Shown piece after piece: positions 10,305 through 21,859 of a stretch of 64,000 nucleotides of DNA (within the stretch, counting starts at the first letter, position 1; every line of letters starts with the position of its first letter). The notes under the pieces were generated by a model. It saw only the letters and a program-made list of their open reading frames with translations. It was not told the origin of the DNA and did no database searches. A program made the position numbers and the translations under genes. The DNA is taken from the NCBI RefSeq assembly GCF_021462225.1, contig NC_061816.1, positions 14,719,390 through 14,783,389 on the forward strand. The letters are read 5' to 3'. Source of the DNA: Girardinichthys multiradiatus. Taxonomy: Eukaryota > Chordata > Actinopteri > Cyprinodontiformes > Goodeidae.

Positions 10305-11575
10305 ATTTATGCCAACATGAGTCCCATCAGTTTGGAAACAGCCCCTCTTAGCTATGGTGTGCCCCAAGGCTCAATTGTGGGTCTAGCTCTGTTCGCATAG
10401 TATATATTGGCTTTAGGGTCAAACTTTTCATTGTGTAACCTTTCGTTCCACTGTTTAGCCAACGAAACAGATTTATCTACCCTTGAAAGCAGGGGACAAC
10501 TCATTTCAGCTTTTATTGTGCTGTCTTGAATATGTCAAACAGTGGCTCTCCCTAAATCTGTCAAATTAAATAAAAACAAAAACAAGGTTTGTCATTTTTG
10601 GAAACTCTGTTATAGACAATGCTTTGGGGCCTTTATCCCCCTATTGTAAAGACAACCTTAAATTTATTGGTGTCCATCTAGATGCTTTCCTTGATCTATG
10701 TAGGCAGGTGAGTGCAATGGACCAATCCTGCTTTATTTTAATCTAAGACAGCTAACTAAGCTATACCTTCCAACTGATGTGTTTGAGCATGTCCATATCT
10801 GTGTGTTGCTTGCTTATTGGACTACTGTAACTCTGTAGTTGTCGCTCTGACCAATCCTCTATTTATCGTCTCCAGTTAGTCCAAAACTGCTGCTCGTGTG
10901 TTGACTGGTACGAAACTCAAGGAACATATTACCCCAGTGTTGGCTTCCCTACACTGGCTTCCTGTGTCTTACAGGATCCTATTTAAAATTAAAAATTTTT
11001 TTTTCTAAATTATTACATGGTCATGCCCCCTACTACCTGTCTGAGCTGCTTTTATTTCATGCTCAAAAAACAACCATGAGGTTTAATGCACAACTAATGG
11101 TATCCTTTCCAAGCTCTGAACTTATTTCTCGATGAGACAGAGCCTTTCCTGTGTCAGGTTCCAAATTTTGGAATAGCCTGGTTCTTCATATTAAATCTCT
11201 GCAAACTCTGGAGCATTTTAATCACTACTGAAGACATTTTTTTTTTAACTGGCTTTCAACACGTTGACTCAAACCTTTTGTTGTCACACTCTTAAATTGC
11301 TTTATTGTCTTTATTGTGTTTCCTCCTAATTTTATTTTATCTTAATTGCTTCACCCTCATACCTTTTTATATTTCTGGCTGCTGTTGTCTGTTTAAATAG
11401 CCATTTAAAAAATTTTTTTTGTATTACATTTAGTGTTGACTGTTTTTATTTCTATTGCATTTACTGTCATGTCTTATACCATTCTTTGGCTGATTTCTAC
11501 TTGGAAAGCGCTTTGTGCAGCATGAGTTCTTGGAAATGTGCTGTATAAAGAAATTGGACCTTGAATTCTACCATT
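10305..11575 (+). pseudogene. L2-like LINE RT C-terminal part and 3' tail
   Basis: Plus-strand words match the RT of L2-type fish LINEs: APLSYGVPQGSI near 10340-10380 (the SYGVPQGS box), SFHCLANETD near 10440-10475 where intact members have the catalytic FADD-like box, LYLPTDVFEHV, DFLPTD-type and TGTKLKEHITPVLASLHWLP-type words near 10900-10960, GHAPYYLSELLLFHA near 11020-11065, SFPSSELISR and FPVSGSKFWNSL near 11105-11185. The FADD box has lost its aspartates to substitution. Stops are frequent. The 3' tail ends near 11575 with a GTGCTGTATAAAGAAATTGG-like motif, typical of L2 3' ends. It probably belongs with the endonuclease part at 7430, but about 400 residues between them are gone. Confidence 0.65.
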
Positions 11576-12499
11576 GGCAAGAAATTATTTGAAAACCCAT
11601 TGTGTTGTTCTGATTTTATCTTTTATTGCTTTATCAAATCTCAGAACATAGAGCCTGCTCTGAGGGGGAAGCCATAACCACTCAAAGCATAAAGAGCAAT
11701 GTATAGAATAATAGTTATAAGAAAAGTATTTGTAACTTGTTTTAATTTTATTTTCAAATTCTCAGGAGGATAGAACATAATAATATAGTTTAACAGAGTT
11801 GTTGTTTTTTATTGCTTTTTTAAACACTTTGAAATCTCAATTGCTTTTGTTTTAGACCTGTTTTTTTCACTCTGAACTAATGGTTTACCCAGCTGGTGTC
11901 GTGCCTCTCTACTCTCAGTGGGTCAAATAAATCCTTGCTTTCCTGACATGCTCAAGCATCTGAGCAGACTGCTCATAGACAACTCTCAGTAGATATCATT
12001 GATCAAGTGCTAGAGAGCTGCTGATCTGAATAACTTCACTGCTGGTGGTGTTGGATTGCTTTTTCACTGTGCTTTCCTTAGATTTCTCCTGTTTGGTGTA
12101 AGCCATCAGCTAATCTCTCACTGCTGTTGCACAACACCATGTTTATACATCACGAGGTTTCCAACAGAGTTTTAATCACATTTTTAACTGCTGAAACACT
12201 CAGTATAATTCACATTTTCAATCATGTTATCAGCTTAAATGGAAAAGCAGGGAGAATGAGGATGGGGTCAGCAGTCTCACTCATAAAAAACATATCCATC
12301 TCTTTAAAAGGATGTATGATGGCTGAGGATTTCAGTGGGTGAACTACTTATTCTAAGTATTGCTCTGTGCTTTAAAGTCCAACCTAAAACATGTCTTTGT
12401 GTTTCTAGCCTTATTAAAAAAACACTTTTTTTTTTACCAATAATGTTTATTGTATTTTCCTGCATGTGAAAATAAAAAGTAGCAGGTTGAATTCAGAAG
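11576..12499. other. No gene recognised
   Basis: AT-rich DNA with several T runs. I see no coding motif, repeat family or structured RNA. The open frame at 12127-12342 resembles nothing known. Confidence 0.35.
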
Positions 12500-12830
12500 A
12501 TCTGATTGGTGGCTGTTATCCAGCCATGAGGTTCCTGGATAGTTATTCATTTTGAGCACCCATCATGTGATCGTTGACTGCCTTTGATAAAGGCGACGGA
12601 AATTGCCAGAGGTGCCTTTCTATTTAAATAACATTTTATTTTCAGAAACCTATTTGTCATGCTTATTTATGGTGATGATAATGAAACATTTTCAAATTAG
12701 GATCTTAGAATTACTTGGTGTTGCATTTATAATTACAACCAGTTAATTATCATTAATAATTGATAATTATTAACCCAAACAATGCTAAATGTCATTGTTT
12801 AATCAGCTGCTCCAACGATCGGTGGATAAA
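12500..12830. promoter_or_regulatory. Candidate conserved noncoding block, ATTA/TAAT-rich
   Basis: No stops-free coding and no repeat match. The block has clustered homeodomain-type cores (TAATTA, ATTAAT, CATTAA). At 12744-12769 TAATTATCA and TGATAATTA form a perfect 9-bp inverted repeat around an 8-base spacer. The texture, with moderate complexity and no decayed repeat words, resembles vertebrate conserved noncoding elements. That reading is inference only, because conservation cannot be seen from one sequence. Confidence 0.25.
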
Positions 12831-13228
12831 TGACACTTGCACGAAATAAACACCAATGCTTCTCCTTATATATGTGAACATTTATTGACCATATATAGCA
12901 ATACAATTACTATTCTGGTTCAAAAATCTTCACCTAAATATATATGCACTATTCTACAGAAGGGAGTAAAAGGACTATCTAAAAATAATAATAAAAGAAC
13001 GTATATGTGCATTGAGTGTCTATGAAGATCAAACCAGCAGTTATGTGGACAAAATGTGCAATTTGGGTTAAATGGAAAGTGGAGCACAACCACTGTACAG
13101 GGCAGCCTTCTTTTTTTAAAAGTCCAACTCCTGCCTGAACATGCACCTTGCTGATTGCACTCCATTATTCAGTCACACAGCAAATCAAACAGCTCAGCAT
13201 AAACACTTCAATCAGTATTGCATGCAAC

Positions 13229-13324
13229 AAGTTGATACCTTGTTTAAGGTGAGGCAAGTTGATTCCCTGTTTAAGGTGAGGCATAGTTTACGGTGATTCT
13301 AAATCACCTTAAACCATTCCTCAC
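13229..13324. repeat. 27-bp tandem duplication leading into a 23-bp-stem hairpin
   Basis: AAGTTGATACC...TTTAAGGTGAGGC at 13229 is repeated at 13256 (period 27). The second unit runs into an inverted repeat: 13276-13298 pairs with 13302-13324 at 20 of 23 positions around a 3-base loop (CTA). The inner 7 bp (GGTGATT/AATCACC) are perfect. A T-rich flank with no known TE ends surrounds it. Confidence 0.7.
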
Positions 13325-13964
13325 GCTGCCCAGACCTCTAAATACACCCATTCAATTTAATATAAAAAGAACGAAATTACTTTGACGTTGACTTCTTCTC
13401 TTCACCGGTTTGAGGGTGGTTCGTAGGTCTGAAGAAAAAAAAAGGGTGGGGACCAGAGTGTCTTGCATCCATGATCAACTCAAAACAGTCAGCTTCCAGA
13501 ACGGGGAAAATATAAGGAACCGTTGAAGTCGACTGAATCAACAAGGAGGAAAACTCATCTCCTTGGCAACAAACCACTGTGGGTTTTCACCTGCGCCGGA
13601 GTGTCGGCAGGGTCTTCGATTGGTTATGAATCTTCTGGAATGCCCGTGTGGAGGAAAAGTTTATCTGCGAGCTTTTGTCTTTCCAGATATGTGCCTCTGT
13701 TGTGTCGTCCCGTGACACGCGCTGGAAATGTCTGCAAAAACCTTTGTTTCCTCAGCTTTTTTGTCCATTGCTGCGCAGTCGCACTATCTGACCAAAATGG
13801 ATGACTCTATCTACTGTATAAAGCTCAAGAGAAAATACATTATTTTACCAATTGTTCTGTGCAAAGTTAGAATCCCAATTTTTTTGTGACTACAAAATAA
13901 AGGAATTTTTCACAGGTCGAAAACTGTGTTTTAGAATATTAGTGTACATTTAGATTTTTCTCTT
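13325..13964. other. No gene recognised; moderately CpG-rich segment
   Basis: Between 13500 and 13760 the base composition is more balanced and CpGs are more frequent than nearby. Overlapping open frames (13377-13577 minus, 13523-13804 plus) show no recognisable domain. It could be unique host DNA or an unrecognised repeat. Confidence 0.3.
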
Positions 13965-14500
13965 TAGATGATCAAGGATGCTGCATCTGCTTGATGAAGA
14001 GCATCAAGATGTCTGTGGTTAATGCTATTTAAATATTCTGAAATACATTTATCTGCTGAGAAGTGATTGTTGAGGTTGCGCTGTTGAGCTAGTCTAACTT
14101 GGTTTAGGGCAGAATGTGTTTGATTCTCTTTCTTTTGATACGGACCCTGGGTCCATTTCTTCAGTTTTAATTTTCTTACAGATGATCTGACATTTTTTCT
14201 CAAGAGCCCTCTGATGTAGAGTTACCCAAGTCCTGCTGCAGCTAAGCATTTCCAAATCATGACACTTCCAGCTCTATGCTTCACATATGAGGTTATTTTC
14301 CTGGAATGCTTTATTTGGTTTATGCCAAACATGTTGTAGGTTCAAAATAATTAGATTTAACATTCATCGGTCAACAGAACATTATTGCAGAAGTCGTAGG
14401 TCTATGTCTAAGTTCTCTCCAGAAAACTCTAGCCCGACCTTGATATGTTTCTTAGCGAACAAAAGTTTCCACCTTTCACACCTGTTTGACGAGGGCTTGC
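13965..14500 (-). pseudogene. Tc1/mariner transposase relic
   Basis: On the minus strand, from high to low coordinates, the text reads AKKHIKVGLEFSGENLDID, NNVLLTDEC (the first catalytic Asp block, intact Asp), NMFGINQIKHSRKI, VKHRAGSVMIWKCLAAAG and then NVRSSVRKLKLKKW. These are the standard blocks of fish Tc1 catalytic domains. The second Asp (QDN) and the Glu (NPIE) blocks are not recognisable. Stops and frameshifts are present. It belongs to a different Tc1 family from the copies at 8998 and 28199. Confidence 0.65.
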
Positions 14501-15589
14501 TTTTGCACACCAATGCTTTCAATCCCAAAGTAAAACAGAGAAGGAGAAGCAAGCATTTGACAACTGAAAAGGAAAGAAGGAGGGGGGCCTTTTTATGTGT
14601 TAAGAGTTGTTGTAAAATAGTGGAAATTAACTTTAACCATACTGACCATCTGTTCTTCCTTTTGTTTCCCTAAACTGAGGCCCGACTGCCAGTGAGAGAC
14701 TGACTTCTCATAACGACTCTATGGAACCCTAGTTGAAAAAAATCTGTGAATTATCCCTTTAAAATACACAATATATAGAAAGGACACAACAATCGAGGAC
14801 TGCAGACAGGTTGTAATGCTAGTTGTTTACTTTTTGTGTATAGGCATTAAAAACAAGCAGTCTTGATTCTACTACGCCAGATTAAATGGTTTGTTATAAG
14901 GTTTGTTTGATGTATGATTTCATATTGATAAAATGAGGTTTTGATGAATGGCCACCACAATGACCTACTCACTAGGAATTGATGGTACCCACAAATACCT
15001 TAGATTTCAAAAGGCATAAATAATTTTCTTTTGGCACAACAAAAAACAGCCTTTTTATAGCAGCCAAACATGCATTCACAATCATAATTAATTTAAAATT
15101 GAATCTCAAATGGAACTCAAAACAGTGTTGATACTGTAGAGAAAACCTGCTGTGGCATATGCGGAGGTATATTTATTCACGCTGGTAAAACAAGCAGTGC
15201 TTGGAAAAAGATGCTTTATTCAGAGAAGCTCTGTCAGTGCTCTTGTCAGGCTTAATTTGCTCCTCTGCAATGGATCCGTGCACAGCGGAGTGACACCACA
15301 ACCTCTGCCAGCCACAGATAAACCCGTAATGGAGACCTCAAATCAGTGCATTCACAAGATTGAGCAGGTGGGAGGGATCACCTCCAGTGCTGGACCAAGT
15401 GTATATGTTTGTAACGCTTCCTGAGTGTGAATTAACTAATAGAGAAACAAAAAGAAGTTTTTTAATTTAGTCAAACAAGTATATTTGTTCAGCTCCCTGA
15501 TTCATCACTTTGTACAGCTGCCAATCATATGGGCTATGTCTATATCGGCTTTGCACATCTAGACTTAAAATGTTCCTCCTTCTTTGTGA
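14501..15589. other. No gene recognised
   Basis: I see no repeat family. An open frame at 15152-15424 (90 codons, plus strand) has no recognisable domain or splice context, so I do not call it a gene. Confidence 0.35.
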
Positions 15590-15850
15590 AAGTTTTTAAC
15601 CTCTGTCAGACCAAATGGAGAGCCTTTGTGAGCATAGGTTTTCAAGCATCAACATAGATGCCTTATCCAGACATTTAAGTCTGGACTTTGGCTGGGCCAT
15701 TCTAACACATGAATTTTATCTAAACCATTCCAATATAGCTCTGTCTGTATGTGAAGGGGCCGGCGTCATCCTCCCAAAAGGTGAGTCTCTTCCCCAGAAG
15801 GGGACATTTTCTGGAGAATTTTTGTCCGCTGTAAATCTGCATTTTTAAAG
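15590..15850 (-). repeat. Tc1-type DNA transposon fragment
   Basis: The plus-strand text around 15678-15752 (TCTGGACTTTGGCTGGGCCA, then TAACACATGAATTT and AAACCATTCCAATATAGCTC) is the antisense of the transposase middle region of a very common fish Tc1 family. A diverged stretch of the same family is at 62361-62955. The ends are not defined. Confidence 0.5.
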
Positions 15851-17990
15851 GTTTATTTATTTAGCATTTAAATTATTTTCATTATGTTTGACTGAAACCT
15901 ACTTATCTGTTCAACAATAAAGAGAAAATGTGCTTTAAGGCTATCAATATTTATCATTTGGAAAAGTTTTTCAGAAAACATGGCGAGGAAAACTGAGCAG
16001 GGAACACTGAAAGGAATCAGTTGAAAAACCAAACTGATGCTGGACAAAAGGGTTAAAAAAAGAGCTGTCCTGATTGATTTGCAGAGTATTTCCTCAAGCA
16101 TGATGCCTGTTGTTCTAAAGGTCAGATGAGAAAAAGATAAAAGTTTAATGTCTCATCCCAACTCAAAACTAGACAGGGAATTATTGATTTGAGGCCTACA
16201 GAGATGAAAAGACAGGAGGGTATAAACCAAGATCATAATCTTGTCATGACCTTCAACATTATTTGTTTAAATGGGCCACAGTTTGGTATCAAACACTTAA
16301 ATCCCTTCAACAAAATGTAGCAATTTCAAACAAAAATAAGTAAAGATTGTTATAAAACTAGAGAGCTGAGTACACTTCAATGTCAGACATTAGCACTTTC
16401 AGGTGTTAAAACAATTGTCAAAAAGCATTTTATTTTGCTTGAAAGCTGTAATCAAATTAATATAAAAAAGAATTTGCTCATAATTTTCCAGACCATTAAC
16501 CTTAACTAGAAATTACAAATTTAAAAGCTAAGTGTTAACTTTCTGAAGAAGGGGAACACATTTGTATGTAAGATTGGTATTCAAACAATAACTACAACTG
16601 CTCTAGGTCAATTCAGCCCCTTGCCAATTCCCATCCATGGATTACTTTTTCATCTCTTCTTGTTTCCATTTTGTACCTTCAAACAAACCAAAATGTCACA
16701 CTACAACTACAAAGATGTGAAATGACAAGCCCCCAAAACCGAGCACATATGCTAGGGTTAGCAGAGCACCTTGGCAAAATGCTTCAGGTTTGAACACCAA
16801 GCAAGACATCTATGCTCTGTATAATGCAAGACCCTATCTGTGTTGAATAAAGCTTTGGCCACACTACTTGATTTTTTTTGCTGATTAAAACCCTCGATTC
16901 CCAGTCGAAGAAAACCTGCATCAGTTTCCACTAGTTGTGGTCAGTTGGCAGGAGGAGGCAGTACACAAATCTGTTAGTGTGGGATGAGGTGAAGACTGGA
17001 GTTTGCAAGTGTGTGAGGGGAACTGAGCCAATCTCAGTGGCAGCCATGCACACATTCTTGAATATTTGAACTGATCACCAACCCAACTGTTACTGACAGC
17101 CAATGAAAAACAGAAGCTCAAACTTCATAACCGCTGTGACCCGACTTCTTTTTAAACTGTATTTGTAATTATACAAAATTAAAAACATTAATGCACTGGG
17201 CATAGTACAAGCTATCACCTAACTACTTACAATCATGAAGTGAAAATAAATGAAGCAAAAAAAAACAACAAAGAGATATATAGGACTAAACTATAGTAAA
17301 TAATTAAGAGCCGTATTGAAATCACTTAAATGATTCTCATATTGCATACATTTGCAAAACGTAAGTTAACAAATTGACATTTCTGAGAGAAGTATTGTCC
17401 AAATAGAACAAACCTGTTTATTATACATTATTATACATTCTTAATGTCTCTTCACATGATCCAGCCCAAACAATTATACTATTTCCTGTTGAGATAGAAA
17501 TATTACAATTTTAGAAAAAAGCCCCCTTAACCCATATTAAATGTGCCAACTCTTCACATAAAGAATACAGACAACACAGAATACAAATAAAGAATACAGT
17601 CAACATTATAAACGTCATATTTACTTGTGGCTTTAACTTTGCATATTTTATATTGCATCTTTTTCATTTTATGTGGCAGTTTAACAGAAATATAACCCTT
17701 TCTGAGAATATCTTCTAATACTGCCACCTACTGTATTTTTGCTACATCAAACTGTTACCTTTGTGTCACCCTTGTGAAAGTTTCCCCAGTCAGATTGATG
17801 CATTCTGTTAAGTTTAGTTGCCTAAAGAAGTCCTGTAGCATGTGATCTCTCAGCAGGTGCAGTTGTCAAGTGTGTCATCCCAATTCCCTGATTCATGAAA
17901 CAGAAACTAGTCTGTTAGTGTGAACGCTTAGTCTTTTCAAAATACGGGGCAACTATGAAATTCACATTTGTACCCAGTTTAAGAAACCTG

Positions 17991-17994
<4 letters not shown>
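15851..17994. other. No gene recognised
   Basis: AT-rich DNA with no recognisable coding blocks, repeat ends or RNA genes. The short frames at 15868-16101 and 16921-17121 (minus) show no motif. Confidence 0.35.

Positions 17995-18042
<48 letters not shown>
17995..18042. repeat. (TA)n microsatellite
   Basis: About 24 near-perfect TA units. Confidence 0.95.
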
Positions 18043-18045
<3 letters not shown>

Positions 18046-18144
18046 GATGACATTATTAACGTTTTAAGGACTCTTGGTCCAAAATTATAGCAGCTTTCTT
18101 AACCAGGTTATCTGGTGTTACAACAAAATATCTGTGGCTGGTAT

Positions 18145-18236
18145 TAAACATTGGTTGCACAGAGGAACAGTCATAAGCACTGTTGCCTTGTAGCAACAAG
18201 ATCCTAGGTTCAAATATTTGCCAGAGGCCTTCCTGT
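18145..18236 (+). repeat. tRNA-derived SINE, left part (split element)
   Basis: The text includes CATAAGCACTGTTGCCTTGT (A-box region) and TCCTAGGTTCAAATATTTGC (B-box region), the head of the fish SINE seen complete on the minus strand at 56690-57025. It stops at GGCCTTCCTGTAT. Its continuation is found about 600 bp downstream at 18832. Confidence 0.65.
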
Positions 18237-18831
18237 ATCAGAATCAGAAAAGCTTTATTGTCAAGTACGTTTTTGGACATACAAGGAATTTGTTTTGGCA
18301 TAGTCGGTGCAATACAATACAAATTAAACAGTATAAACATATCTACAATATAATATAAATATATGTGCACAGTTTTAAGTGAGTGAGAGTAAAAGTAGAG
18401 CAGTATAAGATGCAAGAGCGGTACAACAGTGCAGGTGATCAGTGTGCAAGAATGGCAGTGCAAGTAAAGCAGGAGTCCAAGCTGAGCATTAATGTAACGC
18501 ATAGAGTTGCAAGTTACAAGTGTCCTGTCAGCAAAAAAGGGGGGTGTGGGGGAAAGGGAGAATGTCAAGGTGGTTTCCGGGCTTTGTTAACAAGGCTGGT
18601 GGCAGATGGGAAAAAACTGTTCTTGTGGCATGAGGTTTTGGTCCGGATGGACCGCAGCCTCCTGCCAGAGGGGAGAGTCTCAAAGAGTCTGTGACCGGGG
18701 TGGGAAGGATCAGCCAGAATCTTCCCTGCCCGCTTCAGGGTCCTGGAGGTGTACAGTTCCTGGAGCGACAGTAGACTGCAGCCAATCACCTTCTCAGCAG
18801 ACCAAATGACACGCTGCAGCCTGCCCTTTGG
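18237..18831 (-). pseudogene. 5'-truncated LINE (Rex1/RTE-like), ORF2 C-terminus and 3' UTR
   Basis: On the minus strand the text reads KGRLQRVIWSAEKVIGC, LQELYTSRTLKRAGKILADP, SHPGHRLFETLPSGRRLRSI, RTKTSCHKNSFFPSATSLVN (18565-18830). This is the C-terminal end of a fish non-LTR ORF2, recognisable by D-P-SHP-H, LPSGRR and NSFFP. About 260 open codon-length bases survive. The 3' UTR extends down to 18237, ending in a CAATAAAGCTTTTCTGATTC-like tail. The clade is uncertain. The 5' end is truncated, as is usual for target-primed insertion. It sits inside a SINE. Confidence 0.7.
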
Positions 18832-18925
18832 AAATTGCATGTTCTCCCAATCTATGTGGTTAGTCTGGTTTCCTCCCACACTCCAAAAGCGGAGTTGCCA
18901 TGTGATGGACTAGGGACCTGACCAG
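18832..18925 (+). repeat. SINE, right part (split element)
   Basis: GGAAATTGCATGTTCTCCC, then GGTTTCCTCCCACACTCC and GTGATGGACTAGGGACC, continue the SINE body in the same orientation as 18145-18236. The same words occur on the minus strand of 56690-57025. Confidence 0.65.
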
Positions 18926-20334
18926 TGGAAAATGGTCAAATGTCAAGCTTATATAGTATCACAACACCACCGGTGAGCAAGTGCAATAAAGAAGCAATGT
19001 AGTGTGTTTTATTTAATAACTGTAAAGGTCCCCATTTTAAGCATATTAATGGCATTGTTTTTTTTTTTTTTTTTTTACAAAGTATTGGACTGTAACTTGG
19101 TGTCGGCCAGTGACTTGGACTTCGGACCTTTAAACATGAACTTTGAGAACCCCTGAAAAATCTCAGATTTTTAAAATATCTAAGTGGGTAAACAATCAAC
19201 CTTTAGATGAACCCTCTTTGATCACTTTTTAAAAGATTCGGCTCTCTCTACTCTTAAAAATTAAAGCTTCAATGTCAGAGAACTTTTGAAATCGCAATGT
19301 GAAATGTATTACTATGTTATGTTCACTTCCTCATGTTCATTGCATGAGAATGCTGAATTTTTGGCTACTTATTCCTTTGAATATTTTAGCCTCTTCTACT
19401 CAAGAATGTATGGTATTCAGCAAGCAGAAATATTTGAGAATGGAAACGTGTTTTTCAAAATATAGTCTGTCCTATTATGATGTGATACACGGCACTTGCT
19501 TCAAATGAATTTATTAAGTCAAATGTTCTGTCAGAGTTGAAGAAAGTTCTGGTGCATTTGGAAATCACAAAATTCGGGAAGGCAAATGGACAGTCAGCAA
19601 AGATCTTAAAAATCCAGTTTTAACAATTTATTTTATAGAGGTTGCCCAGAAGATATTCAGTACAAAAAGTGTATGGTAGACATAATGATGCATCTTAACA
19701 AATTACTATATTGGTGACAGTTTATTACAGTCGATGTTTTCTATACCAGGTTGGGTTCCTTTTGCATGAATTACTGCATCGTTGTGGAATGGCATGGAGG
19801 TGGTCAGCCTGTGGCTCTGCACACCTGAATTTGTTTACGATCATTCAAGGAAATTACATATTAGTGTTTCTGGTGTCAAGCTGATTAGAATTTTTGAAGA
19901 AATTGTTTTTATTTTATCATATCATAGCCCACAAAATGAATATAAATGTATTTATGGTGCAAATTAGTAACATCAGATGAATTAGGTATGACAGTAATTA
20001 AGATTTCCAGTCTCTGGTTTGTAGGTTATTTTCTTAATGCCAGTTTAACTGAAAAGGATATTAAAATTAAATTAAGGCATGTTTCTGTGCAGTCATTGCT
20101 GCTCTATCATCACAGAATTTCAAATGAACCTTGATATTGCAAAATTTTAACCAGATGTAGTTCATCCAATATTAGGACCAGAAGCAGTTTGACTTGGATT
20201 TGTGACCATAATCTAAAAGGGGTTAAGGAAGTAATAGCCCATCTCCTGGATACGTATGTGTGTGGTGGCTGCTGAAGTACAGACTCCTCCAAAAACTGCG
20301 GTTACTACCACACTTCCACTCAACTTTTCATTAA
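18926..20334. other. No gene recognised; poly-T run
   Basis: There is an 18-base T run near 19058-19075. Otherwise the DNA is AT-rich, without recognisable coding or repeat text. Confidence 0.35.
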
Positions 20335-20720
20335 CATCAGAATCGGTTTTATTTGCCACGTTTGTGTACAAAAGCAAGGAATTTAACTTTGATTCCATTT
20401 TGCTCTCAATGAAGACATTTTAAATCTGTATAAGAAGTGAAATAAAAATATTTTTGTTGCATAAATATGTGTTACAACAGAGAAAAACATAGTTAAATTA
20501 AGCTCTGGGAGTTATCAGTGTCCTGGGTCAGCCAATAACAGTGGTGTCATCTGCAAACTTCATGAGTTTCACAGATGGTTCAGCATAGTTGCAGAACATC
20601 CCTCCGGGGCATGGTTGCTGATAGTTCTTGTGTGGGAGAACATACTCCCCAGTCTAACCTGCTGCTGCCCGGTTAATCTTGGGAAGTTTCAGAGCGATTT
20701 CATGCCATTATCCTCCATTG
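20335..20720 (-). pseudogene. LINE fragment: RT palm plus 3' UTR
   Basis: On the minus strand LGSMFSHTRTISN...PEGCSATM precedes SVKLMKFADDTTVIG near 20510-20580. FADD is the RT catalytic motif and DTTVIG is usual in fish Rex1/RTE-like LINEs. The aspartates are intact. Downstream the ORF is interrupted, and the segment ends in an AATCAGAATCGGTTTTATTT-like 3' end (plus-strand reading, 20338-20357), similar to the 3' end of the LINE at 18237. The C-terminal region seen at 18565-18830 is missing, so an internal deletion is inferred. Confidence 0.6.
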
Positions 20721-21859
20721 AAGGATAATGACTTTTTCTGTAGTTTACTACAGCACCAGCACCTAAGAAATTAACTTGAAACCCTTTAAAAACTGATCAC
20801 TGCCAATGACTGTTTTTCATCTGTTCTCTAATGTTCTTTAGATCATAGTTGGTCCGTTTCTTTTTAAGGATTTTTTTGTATTTATTCATGCATTGCAGTG
20901 ACCTGGGTGTGGTTTGTGAAATTTCACTCCACCATCTAAAATATTTGGTTTAACACAGCTAATCCATGATTTAACAAGCAGGTACTTACTTGTTCATTTA
21001 TATTTTTTATTGTGATTCTCAGGAAAATAACTGTACTAACAAGGAATGGCAAGTTCTTACTGCTTGATGGGTTTGTTTGAATCCCTACATTTACAGATTT
21101 CTCAATAATTTGACAGCAACTTTTTTTTCTCCACTACCAAATGTAGAAGACAATTTTTATGCCATCTGGGTTTGTCACAGCAGGTACATATGAGTTTTGC
21201 AATGACAGTGATGCGTTACTGATCCCGGGAGTTTTACCACCCTAAATACCTGCCCTGAGACTCATTTACAGTCTTCTGTTGTTACAGTAAGTCACTTGAG
21301 AAAACCCAGTGAAAACTAAGCTTCACATTTAAATTTAGTTTCCATTAGAACTCCATTAAGAGCCACACCTTATGCTACAGAGGAGTTTAACAATAATTGA
21401 CTTATTATCAGTTAATTTAGTATTACTCTCTGTCCACTATTCAGTCAAGAGATAAACTGGCTAATGCATCCCCTGTGAGTTGTCAATCTATAATTACACC
21501 CTGCCATTTTTGGAGTTTTTTTATGCTCTTCTCTTCTGACCTCCCAAATGCATTGCTGTGGCAAGGCAAATGTCACTAAATGCCAAACCAGGCCAGCCGT
21601 CCCACAAGCCAAATGTTAGTTCATCCGAGATGTCAATTTCCACTTAGCCTGACCAGCTGTTCGCTGGATTGACTCTTTTTAACCTCGACAACTCAAAACG
21701 AGACTGACCCTTCGGCCTCAGTTGGCTTTAGTAGGTCAATAGAGGCTGTGGAGGAGAGTCCTGAAAAGTGCAGGGAAAAAAAATGCTCTGTGTGTATTTG
21801 TTTACCCTACAGAGTTCCTGCACAGTCTTGAAAAGTATGAAATTTTGTTTCAGTTTCTG
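20721..21859. other. No gene recognised; small inverted repeat
   Basis: CATTATCCT at 20706-20714 and AGGATAATG at 20722-20730 form a perfect 9-bp inverted repeat at the edge of the LINE. Between 21300 and 21750 the text has moderate complexity and no repeat words, and could be conserved noncoding DNA. This cannot be tested here. Confidence 0.35.

Noticed and set aside
13276..13324. Possible microRNA precursor
   Set aside because: The stem is long enough for a duplex but the loop is only 3 bases, unlike typical pre-miRNA loops, and there is no evidence of expression.
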